From: CAVQFD01 sp963724695
GTDB lineage: Bacteria > Acidobacteriota > Vicinamibacteria > Vicinamibacterales > CAVVIG01
Reading direction: 5' to 3'
Assembly: GCA_963724695.1 (NCBI GenBank)
Contig: CAVRVW010000003.1
Coordinates: forward strand, 558,001 to 622,000
Length of the DNA: 64,000 nucleotides
Translations under genes and position numbers: made by a program
The notes under the pieces: model-generated
What the model was told of the DNA's origin: nothing
Databases searched by the model: none
What the model saw: only the letters and a program-made list of their open reading frames with translations
Part shown: one piece after another, positions 34,509-43,673 of the stretch
Layout of the letters: every line of letters starts with the position of its first letter
Numbering within the stretch: the first letter of the stretch is position 1

Positions 34509-37500
34509 ATGCGACTGCCGCCTTTCCGTGTCGCCGCCGTGTTCGCGCTTGCCGGCGTCGTCCTCCTGTCGGCCTCCGTGGCAACGCAGATGCGACGCCC
34601 GCGTGGCCTGTCGATCGAGATGGTCAACGGACGCGAGGCGGCTTCGCGCGAGGTCATCGTCAAGCTTGCGGAGTGGTCCACTCTGGCGCGGGAGAACCGG
34701 CTGACGCAGGATGCCGACGCCGAGCTCGTCGCGCCGATCGGCCGTGCGGGGCTCGTGCTCGTGCGCTCCCGCTCGCTCGGAGCGGCGGCACTGCTCTCGA
34801 GATTGTCGGCCCGGGGGGACGTCGTCTACGCGGAGCCGAACTTCGTCGTCCGCACGTTCGCCGAGCCGAACGATCCGATGTGGCCGCAGTTGTGGGGTCT
34901 TCGCAACATCGGACAGATCGTGAACAACAAGCCCGCCGGCACGGCGGGCGCCGACATCCGAACGCCTGCCGCCTGGGATCTGACCACCGACGCCGCGTCG
35001 ACCGTGGTGGCAATCCTCGACACGGGAATCGACTACACCCACCCCGACCTCATCCCGAATCTCTGGTCCGCCCCGGCGCCGTTCACGGTCATGGTGGGCG
35101 GCCAGCCGGTCACGTGCCCCGCGGGCTCCCGCGGCTTCAACGCCCTCGAGATGAACTGTGACCCGAGGGACGATCACAACCACGGCTCCCACGTCGCGGG
35201 CACGATCGGCGCCGCCGGCAACAACGGCATCGGCGTCGCCGGCGTCGCCTGGAGCGCCAAGCTGATGGCGCTGAAGTTCATCGACGCCTCGGGCAGCGGC
35301 ACGGTGGCGGATGCGATCCGGGCCATCCAGTTCGCCATCGAGGCGAAACGAGTGATGGGGGCTGCCGCCGACATCCGCGTGCTGTCCAACAGCTGGGGCG
35401 GGACGGAGTTCTCGCAGGCGCTGCTCGACCAGATTGAGGCTGTGAACGACAACGACATGCTCTTTGTCGCCGCGGCGGGCAACTACGGCGTGTCCAACGA
35501 CATCCTGCCGATCTATCCGGCCAGCTTCACGGCGCCGAACGTCGTGTCGGTGGCGGCCACGACGAACACAGACGCCCGTGCGTACTTCTCGAACTACGGC
35601 GCCGGCTCCGTGCACCTCGGGGCGCCCGGGATGGACATCCTCTCCACCATCAGGGACGGCGCGTACGGGTTCTCGAGCGGAACATCGATGGCGACGCCGC
35701 ATGTCTCCGGCGCCGCCGCGCTCCTCCTGTCGCGGTGCGCCCTGAATACCGCCGATTTGAAGGAGACGCTGCTCGGCTCCGTCGACCCGGTCGCGTCCCT
35801 CGCCACGACGACCATCACCGGTGGCCGCCTGAATGTTCACAATGCCCTGCACGCATGCATCGCGCCGCCCGCGGCGCCCGCGGGCCTGACGGCGGCCGGC
35901 GGCGACGCCGAGGTCAGGCTCTCGTGGTCTTCGGCCCTTGGGGCGACGAGCTACCGCGTGAAGCGCAGCACGACACCCGGCGGACCGCACGTGCTCGTCG
36001 CGGCAAATGTGAAGCCGAATCAGTTCACGGACGAAGGTCTCCTGAACGGCACGACGTACTACTACGTGGTGTCGGCGGTGAACATGCTGGGTGAGAGCGC
36101 TGACTCCAACGAAGCGTCGGCCACGCCGGCCATTCCATCGGACCTCTCGATTCCGGCGTTCACCGCGCCGACTGTCGGGGGTGCCGGCACCCCGCTCGCG
36201 GTGAGCATCACGACAGCCAACGAGGGCGCCGGACAGGCGCAGCCGACGATGACGCGGTTCTACCTGTCGGGCAACACGGTCATCGACGCTGGTGACCGCG
36301 TGCTGAGCGACGCCCAGACGGTTCCTGCCCTGGCCGCGGGAGCCTCGTCGTCCGCCAGCATGGCCCTGACGATTCCCGAAGACGTCTCCGTCGGCACGCA
36401 CTACGTGATCGCGCGGGGCGACGCCGATGATGTCGTGTTCGAGGCCGACGAAGCGAACAACACCCGGACGCGGGTCGTGCTGATTGGTCCGGACTTGTAC
36501 GTCTCGACGTTGACGGCGCCCGCGACAGCGGCTCCGGGTGCGGTGATTTCCGTGCTCGACACCACGGTCAACCAGGGCGGCGCCGGCGCCGGCGGGTCGA
36601 CGACGCGCTTCTACTTCTCGTCCAACGTGGCGCTGGACGCGGCGGACACGCTGCTGGCGAGCCGGACCGTTGTCGCGCTCAATGCCGGGGCCGCCGCATC
36701 GTCGTCCACGATGCTGACGATTCCGGCGGGCGTGGCGACCGGGACGTACTACATCATCGCCGAGGCGGATGGCGCGAAGGCGATCGCCGAGTCCCGGGAG
36801 ACCAACAACACAACGGCGCGCACGGTGCGAGTCGGCGCCGACCTGGTCGTGTCCGCGTTCACGGTTCCGGCGAAGAGCGCCGGCGGCGAGTCCGTGACGG
36901 TGACCGACACGACGATGAATCAGGGCACCGAGGAGAGCGGGGCATCGACCACCCGGTTCTACCTGTCGGGCAATTCGACCTTCGATGCCGGCGACGCGCA
37001 GCTGCCAGGCAGTCGCGGGGTCGCGGCTCTCGCGCCCGGGATGTCCAGTGTGGGCTCGACGTTGCTGCCGCTTCCCGGCGGGATCGAGGCCGGCACGTCC
37101 TACCTCATCGCCCGGGCCGACGATGGGGGAGCCGTCGGCGAAACGCAGGAGAGCAACAACACGCTCGCCAGGTCCATCCAGATCGGACCCGACCTGACCG
37201 TATCTGGGCTGACGGCGCCGTCGAAGGTCGGGGCCGGCGACGAGTTCCAGGTGACCGAGACCGCGGCGAACCAGGGCGGCGGGTCCGCTCCGGCATCGAC
37301 AATGCTGTTCTATCTGTCGACGAATGGGCAGCTGGATGCGGCCGACCTTCTTCTGAGCGGGAATCGATCAGTGGCGGCCCTGCCGGCCGGTACAGCCAGC
37401 ATCGGGTCGACGTCGATTGTGATTCCGGCCGGAACCACCTCAGGCGCGTACTACCTGTTGGCGAAGGCGGACGGCCTGAACACCGTGGCTGAGACTGTGG

Positions 37501-37895
37501 AAGCCAACAACACAGCTGCCCGGCTCGTGTCGATCGGGCCGGACCTGTTCGTCACCGGTGTGGCGGCCACCTCTCCGGCGATGGCCGGGGCCCAGACGTC
37601 GGTGACGGCGACCGTGGTCAATCAGGGCGCCGGCGGGGCGGGCGCATCGACGGTACGTTTCTATCTTTCCACGAACGTGATGTTCGACGCCGCGGACATC
37701 GCCCTCGCCGAAACCCGCGCCGTGCCGGCTCTGGCCGCTGGCGCGTCGAACCAGGGCACCACACTGGTCACGATACCGGCCGGGACTCCGGCCGGGACGT
37801 TCTTCGTTCTGGTCCGGGCCGATGCGGACGGCGGCGTCCCGGAAAGCGTGGAGACGAACAATACCGGGCTGAGGGCGGTGCAGATTACGAACTAG
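34509..37895 (+). CDS. Secreted subtilisin-like S8 protease with FN3 and five CARDB domains
   Basis: 1128 residues; ATG 34509 gives a signal peptide (RVAAVFALAGVVLLSASVA). An I9-like inhibitory prodomain (about 35-110) precedes the S8 domain with triad D171 (AILDTGIDYTHPDL), H225 (NHGSHVAGTIGA) and S393 (SSGTSMATPHVSGAA), plus the oxyanion Asn in LSNSWGG. An FN3 domain (about 455-540) and five CARDB repeats follow. Each repeat begins P/ADLxVS and carries NQGxGxxxxSTxxFYLSxN, ending near AQITN-like strands (about 545-1128). It degrades extracellular protein. The end overlaps the DUF1684 stop by 11 bases. Confidence 0.93.
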   Translation: MRLPPFRVAAVFALAGVVLLSASVATQMRRPRGLSIEMVNGREAASREVIVKLAEWSTLARENRLTQDADAELVAPIGRAGLVLVRSRSLGAAALLSRLSARGDVVYAEPNFVVRTFAEPNDPMWPQLWGLRNIGQIVNNKPAGTAGADIRTPAAWDLTTDAASTVVAILDTGIDYTHPDLIPNLWSAPAPFTVMVGGQPVTCPAGSRGFNALEMNCDPRDDHNHGSHVAGTIGAAGNNGIGVAGVAWSAKLMALKFIDASGSGTVADAIRAIQFAIEAKRVMGAAADIRVLSNSWGGTEFSQALLDQIEAVNDNDMLFVAAAGNYGVSNDILPIYPASFTAPNVVSVAATTNTDARAYFSNYGAGSVHLGAPGMDILSTIRDGAYGFSSGTSMATPHVSGAAALLLSRCALNTADLKETLLGSVDPVASLATTTITGGRLNVHNALHACIAPPAAPAGLTAAGGDAEVRLSWSSALGATSYRVKRSTTPGGPHVLVAANVKPNQFTDEGLLNGTTYYYVVSAVNMLGESADSNEASATPAIPSDLSIPAFTAPTVGGAGTPLAVSITTANEGAGQAQPTMTRFYLSGNTVIDAGDRVLSDAQTVPALAAGASSSASMALTIPEDVSVGTHYVIARGDADDVVFEADEANNTRTRVVLIGPDLYVSTLTAPATAAPGAVISVLDTTVNQGGAGAGGSTTRFYFSSNVALDAADTLLASRTVVALNAGAAASSSTMLTIPAGVATGTYYIIAEADGAKAIAESRETNNTTARTVRVGADLVVSAFTVPAKSAGGESVTVTDTTMNQGTEESGASTTRFYLSGNSTFDAGDAQLPGSRGVAALAPGMSSVGSTLLPLPGGIEAGTSYLIARADDGGAVGETQESNNTLARSIQIGPDLTVSGLTAPSKVGAGDEFQVTETAANQGGGSAPASTMLFYLSTNGQLDAADLLLSGNRSVAALPAGTASIGSTSIVIPAGTTSGAYYLLAKADGLNTVAETVEANNTAARLVSIGPDLFVTGVAATSPAMAGAQTSVTATVVNQGAGGAGASTVRFYLSTNVMFDAADIALAETRAVPALAAGASNQGTTLVTIPAGTPAGTFFVLVRADADGGVPESVETNNTGLRAVQITN

Positions 37896-38799
37896 ACGAA
37901 TAGCGCAGCTCACCGGCCTCGACGCGGACCTTGAGCCGGTTCTGGGGCGGCGGCAGCGGGCACGTGGTATAGGGGTTGTAGCCGCACGGCGGGTTCTGCG
38001 CGTAGTTGAAGTCGAGAGGAAACTCGCCGGCCGCCGGCATTGGCTGATACAGGAACCGCGCTGCCGGGTACGTCTCCTTGCCGCTCGTCAAGTCTCGAAA
38101 GACGAACCAGAGCCGCTGTCCGGACCGCCACGCGACCATCTCGTGCTGAACACCACCCAGGGAGAACGCGACGGTCCCGACGACGGTGAAGGGCTCCAGA
38201 TCGCCGAGGATGTTGGGCATGTCCACGACGGTCGGCGCCGGGTACGGCGTAAACCGGGCCGTGACCTTGAACGCCGGGTTCGGGGCATACCAGCGGAGCC
38301 CCTTGAACTTGGTCCGCAGCGGGCTGTCGAGGTCGCGCACGCGTAGCGCGAGGCGCGGTCCGCTGTAGTGCACGAAGAAGTTCACGCGGCCAAAGCTCAC
38401 GATGTCCGCAGGCTTCCCGAGCCCGCTTCGTTGCAGCGGTGCTTCCCGCACCGGCCGATCGTTGACCGTCACCGTGCGACCTTCCGGAGCCTTGATGTAT
38501 GGTTGGTCCCCTTTGAGGATCAGCATGGCGCCCTGATCGGGCACGCCAGGCAGATCGAGCACGACATCATTGGTGGGCGCGCGGCCCACGCTGTTCTCGC
38601 CCTGGTTCAGGAAGTGCAGGCCGGCGACGGTCAGCCATCCCGTGTCCGTCTGGAGCGAAGCCTCGTGCTCGCCCCGGAACTTGAGCAGCGCGGCCGTGTC
38701 GTAGCCGGCGGTGCGGGCCGGGCTCTGGCCACCGACCGCAGACGAGCAGGCGACGGCCACGACCAGCGCGAGCAGGGCTCGAGATCGCCACGTACTCAT
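37885..38799 (-). CDS. Exported DUF1684 domain protein
   Basis: 304 residues from ATG 38799 (MSTWRSRALLALVVAVACSS, signal peptide). DUF1684 hallmarks are WLTVAGLHFLNQGENSVG, RWYAPNPAFKVTARF, VGTVAFSLGGVQHEMVAWR, LWFVFRDLTSGKETYPAARF LY and the cysteine motif NYAQNPPCGYNPYTTCPLPP PQNRL. The Cys-rich C-terminal loop is diagnostic. No enzymatic role has been established for the family. Convergent with and overlapping the protease gene. Confidence 0.9.
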   Translation of the reverse strand: MSTWRSRALLALVVAVACSSAVGGQSPARTAGYDTAALLKFRGEHEASLQTDTGWLTVAGLHFLNQGENSVGRAPTNDVVLDLPGVPDQGAMLILKGDQPYIKAPEGRTVTVNDRPVREAPLQRSGLGKPADIVSFGRVNFFVHYSGPRLALRVRDLDSPLRTKFKGLRWYAPNPAFKVTARFTPYPAPTVVDMPNILGDLEPFTVVGTVAFSLGGVQHEMVAWRSGQRLWFVFRDLTSGKETYPAARFLYQPMPAAGEFPLDFNYAQNPPCGYNPYTTCPLPPPQNRLKVRVEAGELRYSSSS

Positions 38800-38926
38800 G
38801 GGTGTTCCTTTATCATTCACTGCTCGCGGGGCCCCACCCCCGCTCGCTTGCCGCGCTTCGTTTGTCGCTCGGCCTCGAGCGTAGACTCTCGGCCTCGCCT
38901 GTCACCGCGGTCCCATCCCGCTCGAA

Positions 38927-39364
38927 CTATCGCGGGGGAGTAGGCTGGCTGCCGGGCGGCTGCACTTCTTCCGTCACACGCCCGCCGACGACAATCGGGC
39001 TGCCGTCGGCTCGCGTGATCCGGGCGCAGCACATGCCGTGCGAGCCGGGGGCCTTCGAGGGCTGACCCGCGGCCTTGATCACAGTGCCGGGCTTGAGCGT
39101 TTCCGGGGTCCACCCGGTCCGCGTCAGGCCCACCGGGGCGCCGAGCTCGATCTGCCACTCGGTCTTCTGGCCCCCTGGCTCCTCGGCGTCCATGTAGAGG
39201 AAGGCGTGCGGGTTTCTGAAGACGAACTTCGTGACGGCGCCCTGAATTTCGACCTTCTTGGTGTTGTCGTAAAAGGGCGCGCTCGAATGGTGCGCGATGG
39301 CGGGAATGGCCGCCATCAGGCCGCCGGCCACCAGCGTCGCCGCAATACATCGCTGAGCGTTCAT
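38927..39364 (-). CDS. Secreted DUF6152 protein
   Basis: 145 residues with a signal peptide ending in IAHHS. The conserved body (HHSSAPFYDNTKKVEIQGAV TKFVFRNPHAFLYM, then GHGMCCARI-like and ADGSPIV) matches DUF6152, a small beta-rich secreted family common in Acidobacteriota. Function unknown. It lies about 30 bp downstream of a second secreted hypothetical gene on the same strand, forming a two-gene unit. Confidence 0.85.
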   Translation of the reverse strand: MNAQRCIAATLVAGGLMAAIPAIAHHSSAPFYDNTKKVEIQGAVTKFVFRNPHAFLYMDAEEPGGQKTEWQIELGAPVGLTRTGWTPETLKPGTVIKAAGQPSKAPGSHGMCCARITRADGSPIVVGGRVTEEVQPPGSQPTPPR

Positions 39365-39392
39365 CGGTCTCTCCTCGGTGCGATCACGGGCA

Positions 39393-40145
39393 TCATTTGT
39401 ACTTTGACTCGAAGAACCGTACCGACGCGCGCGCCGACTCGGGGTCGCAGTCGAAGGGCTGGAGCTTGAAGTCTTTGGGCTGCGGCAGCCAACGGGTCGT
39501 GTACCCGGTGGGCTTCCTCAGGAACATCGGGTCCTCGACGGTGAGCGTCACCCGGAGCTCGGCGCCCTCCCGCCAGTAACGCTCCGTGACCTTCTTCTGG
39601 GCCGACGAGGGGATGCCGTTGTAGTCGTCGAATCCCGTGATGTCCCACACGAAATTGGTGGTCACGACGTTCAACGCGCCGTTCTCGTACTTGCCGGTCG
39701 AGAAGCCCTGGAGCGAGAAGTCCTTGGCCGTGGGCGTGCGGCCGTCCAGCCACACGATGCGCTGCTGATCGTCCTTTTCGTAGTTGAAGATCACCCGATC
39801 TTTCTGCTGGATGACCTCCATGTTGTAGGGGTCGTACTGCAGGGCGGGCGAGGTGGACGGCTGGCAGTCGTACTTCGGCGAGATGATTTCCTCGAACACC
39901 TTCTGGTACGCCAGGCCGCGCTCGTTCAGCTCGGGGAAGTTCTCCTTGCCCCACGGCACGGTCTCGCTGTTGACGCGGCGGGCCCGCCCCCCGCCGTCCC
40001 ACTTGCCGGCGAGATCCGGGATGGCCGCGGCCGCCGGGGCCTGCGCGTCGAGCGCCCGGTCCGACTGCACGAGCATGACCGCCACCAAGCCGGCGATCGC
40101 GGCACATACGCCCGCGCGCGCAAAACCGCTTCTCCGCATCGTCAT
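39393..40145 (-). CDS. Secreted hypothetical protein (acidobacterial secreted family)
   Basis: 250 residues with a signal peptide (FARAGVCAAIAGLVAVMLVQ). The mature part reads IPDLAGKWDGGG, then FVWDITGFDDYNGIP, TERYWREGAELRVTLTVEDP and TTRWLPQPKDFKLQPFDC. The mid-section (strong ITxED/VEDP turn and terminal W-x-L) resembles the corresponding part of the 62446-63538 protein (ITRTDKDTLLYQFTIEDPAT). I take them as one loose family, often found beside DUF6152 and PQQ proteins in this phylum. Function unknown. Confidence 0.7.
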   Translation of the reverse strand: MTMRRSGFARAGVCAAIAGLVAVMLVQSDRALDAQAPAAAAIPDLAGKWDGGGRARRVNSETVPWGKENFPELNERGLAYQKVFEEIISPKYDCQPSTSPALQYDPYNMEVIQQKDRVIFNYEKDDQQRIVWLDGRTPTAKDFSLQGFSTGKYENGALNVVTTNFVWDITGFDDYNGIPSSAQKKVTERYWREGAELRVTLTVEDPMFLRKPTGYTTRWLPQPKDFKLQPFDCDPESARASVRFFESKYK

Positions 40146-40278
40146 TGCCTGATTCCTCCTGGGAAGCGGACCGGGTCCACCAAGGACGAGCTTCGCGAAT
40201 TGTACATCGGAGACGACTATCCGGCACGAGGTTTGGCCTCCGCCGCGTAGACTGGCGGGCGGCTCGACGGAGGAAGCA

Positions 40279-41328
40279 ATGCCCGGAGGCTACGTCCACG
40301 ATATCGACCCGGTGCTGCCGGTAGTCGGCGCCGTTGCCGGCGTTTACCTCTGGTGGTACGGCCTCGGCTTCGCCCTGGGGTTCCTCCAGATCCATCGCTT
40401 CCTGATGCGCGGCCGGGCGCCGCTCGGCCTGTCGCAGCGCGACGTCTGGTCGTTGTCGATATTGATGACGGTCTCGGTGCTCGTGGGCGGCCGTTCGGTC
40501 GAGATCGCGCTCGATGAGTGGCCGTTTTATCGCGAGCAGGCCAGTCTCATGCCTGCGTTCTGGCTTGGCGGCATGGCCACGCACGGCCTGCTCATCGGCG
40601 CCGCCGCGGCCACGGCCTTGTACTCGATCGTGTGGCGCAAACCGTTCCTCCAGCTCGCGGACGCGCTCGTCATTCCTGGGGCGTTCCTGATGGGCGTCGG
40701 CCGCATCGGCAACTTCATCGACGGCCAGATCGTGGGCAGCGTCACCGACGTGTGGTGGGGGGTGAAGTTCCCTTACGCCGACGGCTTTCGCCACCCGGTC
40801 GTCCTGTACGACGGCGCGAAGAACCTGCTGCTGATGTGGTTCCTGCTCCGCGTGCGGAACACCAACTCGACGCCCGGCGCTATCGCTGCCCGGTTCGTCT
40901 TCTGGTATGCCTTCCCTCGGATCTTCATCGATCTCTTCCGGGACTACCCGACGCACCGGTTCGCGCTCGGCACGGGGCAGACGTTGAATCTGTGCATGGC
41001 GGCCATTGGCGTGGCGCTGCTCGTACGCTCGCGCCTCCGGCGTATGGGACGCCTTGCCAACCCGGGGTCGGTTGCCCTGCCTCTGGCACTCGACGGTGAT
41101 GTTCCTGCCCATTGGGCGCAGCGCGTAGCCTTCGCGTGCCTGCTCGCGTTCTGCCTGGCGATCCCCAGCAACTGGACCCAGAACGTTCCGGCCAGGTACG
41201 GGGCCCGGCACCCGGGGCTGCGGCACTCCCGACTGTATCCCCCGATCGACTGGGCGCCGCCGGCGGCGACGCCGGCCCTCCGACGGGCGAGCAGGAACCG
41301 AGACCGTAATCGAACCCGACAGTTCTGA
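40279..41328 (+). CDS. lgt: Prolipoprotein diacylglyceryl transferase
   Basis: 349 residues, ATG 40279 with GGAGGAAG upstream. About seven transmembrane helices carry the Lgt signature VGRIGNFIDGQIVG (R142) and a conserved MATHGLLIGA loop. Lgt transfers diacylglycerol from phosphatidylglycerol to the Cys of lipoprotein precursors, the first maturation step. The C-terminal 60 residues are basic and unlike most Lgt proteins. The many lipoboxes in the window (for example at 4144, 12626 and 61626) are its substrates. Confidence 0.9.
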   Translation: MPGGYVHDIDPVLPVVGAVAGVYLWWYGLGFALGFLQIHRFLMRGRAPLGLSQRDVWSLSILMTVSVLVGGRSVEIALDEWPFYREQASLMPAFWLGGMATHGLLIGAAAATALYSIVWRKPFLQLADALVIPGAFLMGVGRIGNFIDGQIVGSVTDVWWGVKFPYADGFRHPVVLYDGAKNLLLMWFLLRVRNTNSTPGAIAARFVFWYAFPRIFIDLFRDYPTHRFALGTGQTLNLCMAAIGVALLVRSRLRRMGRLANPGSVALPLALDGDVPAHWAQRVAFACLLAFCLAIPSNWTQNVPARYGARHPGLRHSRLYPPIDWAPPAATPALRRASRNRDRNRTRQF

Positions 41329-41420
41329 CCAGGAAGGGGGACCCGCGTGGCCGATCACGACGCGATGCTGGGCAATGCCGCCCTTTCGTTCGCGGCAGCG
41401 GCTTTGCTCGGTTTGGTCCG

Positions 41421-42695
41421 GTGACCGCCACGTGCAACGTCCGCGGGTTCCGTATCCTCGCAGTTGCGGCAGGCCTGTGGTGCCTGGCGCTTAGGGCGTT
41501 GGCCGGGCCAGCCATTCCGCCCGTACCCCTCCCGCCTCCGTCAGGTCCGGTCGTGAACGTGTCGACCGTCGGGCAACTGCAGCAGGCAGTGGCCTCGCTG
41601 GGATCGAACATGACGATCGTGATCGCGGCCGGCACGTACCAGCTCACGGCGCCGCTCTACATCAACGGCACGTTCACCAACGTGGGCATCCGCGGGGCCA
41701 CAGGCAACCGGGACGACGTCGTGCTGGTGGGGAAGGGGATGGCGGGCGCGAACGACGGCGGGGTCCCGTTCGGCATCTGGGTCGGCGGAGACGTGCGGGG
41801 CGTGACCATCGCCCACCTGACCATCCGCGACATCTTCAACCACCCGATCATGCTGAACGCCGGGGCGGAGTCTCCGCTCATTCACAACGTGCGCCTGATC
41901 AATGCGGGCCAGCAGTTCGTCAAGGCCAATCCCGATGGCGCCGGAGGCGGCGTCGACAACGGCATCGTCGAGTACTCGGTCATCGAGTACACGACGACCA
42001 GCCGCGACGACTACACCAACGGTGTGGACGTCCACTCGGGGAACAACTGGATCATCCGGCACAACCTCTTCCGGAATATCCGGGCGCCGCAAGGGCAGCT
42101 CGCCGGCCCCGCGATCCTCATGTGGAACCACTCCGTGAACTCAATCGTCGACGGCAATACGTTCGTCAATTGCCACCGCGAGATCTCGCTCGGGTTGATC
42201 CAGCGGACGCCCGACGATCACGTGGGTGGGATCGTGCGGAACAACTTCATCTACCGGAGCGCCGGCGGGGGCGGGGATGCCGCGGTGCTCGTGGCGGACT
42301 CGCCCGGGACGCAGGTGCTGCACAACTCCATGCTGCTCTCGGGGACCTATCCAAACGCCGTCGAGTACCGTTTTGCAAACTCCACCGGCGTGCAGGTGGC
42401 CTTCAACGCGGCTGACGCAGGCGTGGTCGCGCGGGACGGCGCCACTGGAAACGTGACCAGCAACCACACGAGCGCGACCGCGTCGCTGTTCGTGAACGCG
42501 CCTGCGGGCGACCTCCACCTCAGGTCAACGGCCACTGCACTGATCGACCGGATCGGTGTTCCTTCCGCCGCGGCCGGCACGGATTGGGACGGCGAGCCCC
42601 GGCCAGCCGGGTCCACCGACATCGGCGCCGACGAGCACCGCGCGGGGACGCCACCGCAGGCCCCGGCCAACTTCCGGATTGTGTCGTCGCCGTGA
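41421..42695 (+). CDS. Secreted right-handed beta-helix protein
   Basis: 424 residues from GTG 41421, signal peptide followed by a Pro-rich spacer. Repeats of I/V-x-N-N-x-I/V-x-N-type rungs start near 45 (TIVIAAGTYQLTAPLYIN) and continue (VTIAHLTIRDIFNHPIML, IVEYSVIEYTTTSRDDYTNG VDVHSGNNWIIRHNLFRN) to about 390. This is typical of pectate lyase-like or NosD-like beta-helix enzymes acting on polysaccharides. The active-site residues cannot be named from sequence alone. The start lies 92 bp after lgt. Confidence 0.75.
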   Translation: MTATCNVRGFRILAVAAGLWCLALRALAGPAIPPVPLPPPSGPVVNVSTVGQLQQAVASLGSNMTIVIAAGTYQLTAPLYINGTFTNVGIRGATGNRDDVVLVGKGMAGANDGGVPFGIWVGGDVRGVTIAHLTIRDIFNHPIMLNAGAESPLIHNVRLINAGQQFVKANPDGAGGGVDNGIVEYSVIEYTTTSRDDYTNGVDVHSGNNWIIRHNLFRNIRAPQGQLAGPAILMWNHSVNSIVDGNTFVNCHREISLGLIQRTPDDHVGGIVRNNFIYRSAGGGGDAAVLVADSPGTQVLHNSMLLSGTYPNAVEYRFANSTGVQVAFNAADAGVVARDGATGNVTSNHTSATASLFVNAPAGDLHLRSTATALIDRIGVPSAAAGTDWDGEPRPAGSTDIGADEHRAGTPPQAPANFRIVSSP

Positions 42696-42701
42696 CGCGG
42701 C

Positions 42702-43301
42702 CTACGGCGCTGGCTTGATGTCCACGAAGCCGCGCATGGTGTCCTCGATCAGGGCGCGCTCCGAGAGCGACTTCGAGATCGGCGCCGGCCACTTGACGGT
42801 GATGGAGGTGACGGGATCCTGCGCGCCGTCGGGCGAGGTCAGCTGCACGAAGTCGATCTTGACGACGTGCTGCTCGAAGCGAACGTTCTTCACGACCAGC
42901 TCGACGCCGGCCTCGTACCTCGCGACCAGCAGCGGTTCGACGCGCTGGTAGCTTCGCACCTCGAGGGGATCGCCGCGGTACATCTCGGTCACCTTCTGCA
43001 CGACTGCCTGAAGGTCCCGGCCCGCGATGTCGTCGCGGCCCTGCCGGCCGTCGAACTGGAAGTAGGCGCCCTCGTTCGGGGTGATGACCGTCAGGCCTTC
43101 GCGCAGCCCGCTCTTCATCGCGCCGAGCCGGCCGCGCTCGTTGAACACGAGCGAATGCAGGGCCTGCTTCACGACCACGCTGCGGCCCTTCCAGGTCCTG
43201 GCGAACGCCTCCTGCGGGGTCTCAGAGGACACCACGATAGGGGTCAACAGGCCCGCGGCCAGCGCCAGGGTCCAGAGTGCGGTCTTCACGGGAGCGCTCA
43301 T
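42702..43301 (-). CDS. Secreted hypothetical protein
   Basis: 199 residues from ATG 43301 (signal TALWTLALAAGLLTPIVVSS); an in-frame ATG six codons earlier is also possible. The mature body (QEAFARTWKGRSVVVKQALH SLVFNERGRLG to KWPAPISKSLSERALIEDTM) shows alternating strands and no motif I recognise. It is convergent with the beta-helix gene (7-bp gap). Function unknown. Confidence 0.6.
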   Translation of the reverse strand: MSAPVKTALWTLALAAGLLTPIVVSSETPQEAFARTWKGRSVVVKQALHSLVFNERGRLGAMKSGLREGLTVITPNEGAYFQFDGRQGRDDIAGRDLQAVVQKVTEMYRGDPLEVRSYQRVEPLLVARYEAGVELVVKNVRFEQHVVKIDFVQLTSPDGAQDPVTSITVKWPAPISKSLSERALIEDTMRGFVDIKPAP

Positions 43302-43673
43302 GGAGCGTGACCGATGCATCCATCGATCCCCGCGTATTCGCGGGCAGTGGAGGGTTGAAGCGGACCTGCGCGGCTGACCATCCCGTCAGCGGCATTACGA
43401 TCTTGTGGGCGCCCGGCGGAAGGCCTGCGCAAACCCGGGCGACTGGTGCCACGAAACCTGGCCTGCCGGTTGCGTCCCCGGCGAGCGTGATCCCCCGATT
43501 CGCTGCCGAGCGCTCCTGGCGCAGCCGCTTGCTGGCCGCCGCGGCCGCGATCTTCGTCGTCGCCACCGTGAGCGTGCCGCGGCTTCTGGTGGCGTGCCAG
43601 GACCTCCCCCACGCTATCAGGGAGAGCTTCGAGCGCCTTAAGTGACCGGGCGCTTGAAACGATAAGGCGGGAA
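43302..43673. other. Gap before DnaJ gene; one weak candidate frame
   Basis: An open frame on the plus strand (43277-43645, 122 codons) ends in a hydrophobic stretch (LLAAAAAIFVVATVSVPRLL), but it starts antisense to the neighbour and shows no homology. I do not call it a gene. No terminator or promoter is clear. Confidence 0.4.

Noticed and set aside
36130..37895. Repeated segments in the protease gene as DNA repeats
   Set aside because: They are five diverged CARDB protein domains, not nucleotide repeats.
43277..43645. 122-codon plus-strand frame before the DnaJ gene
   Set aside because: Begins antisense to the upstream gene, only one hydrophobic stretch, no recognisable family.
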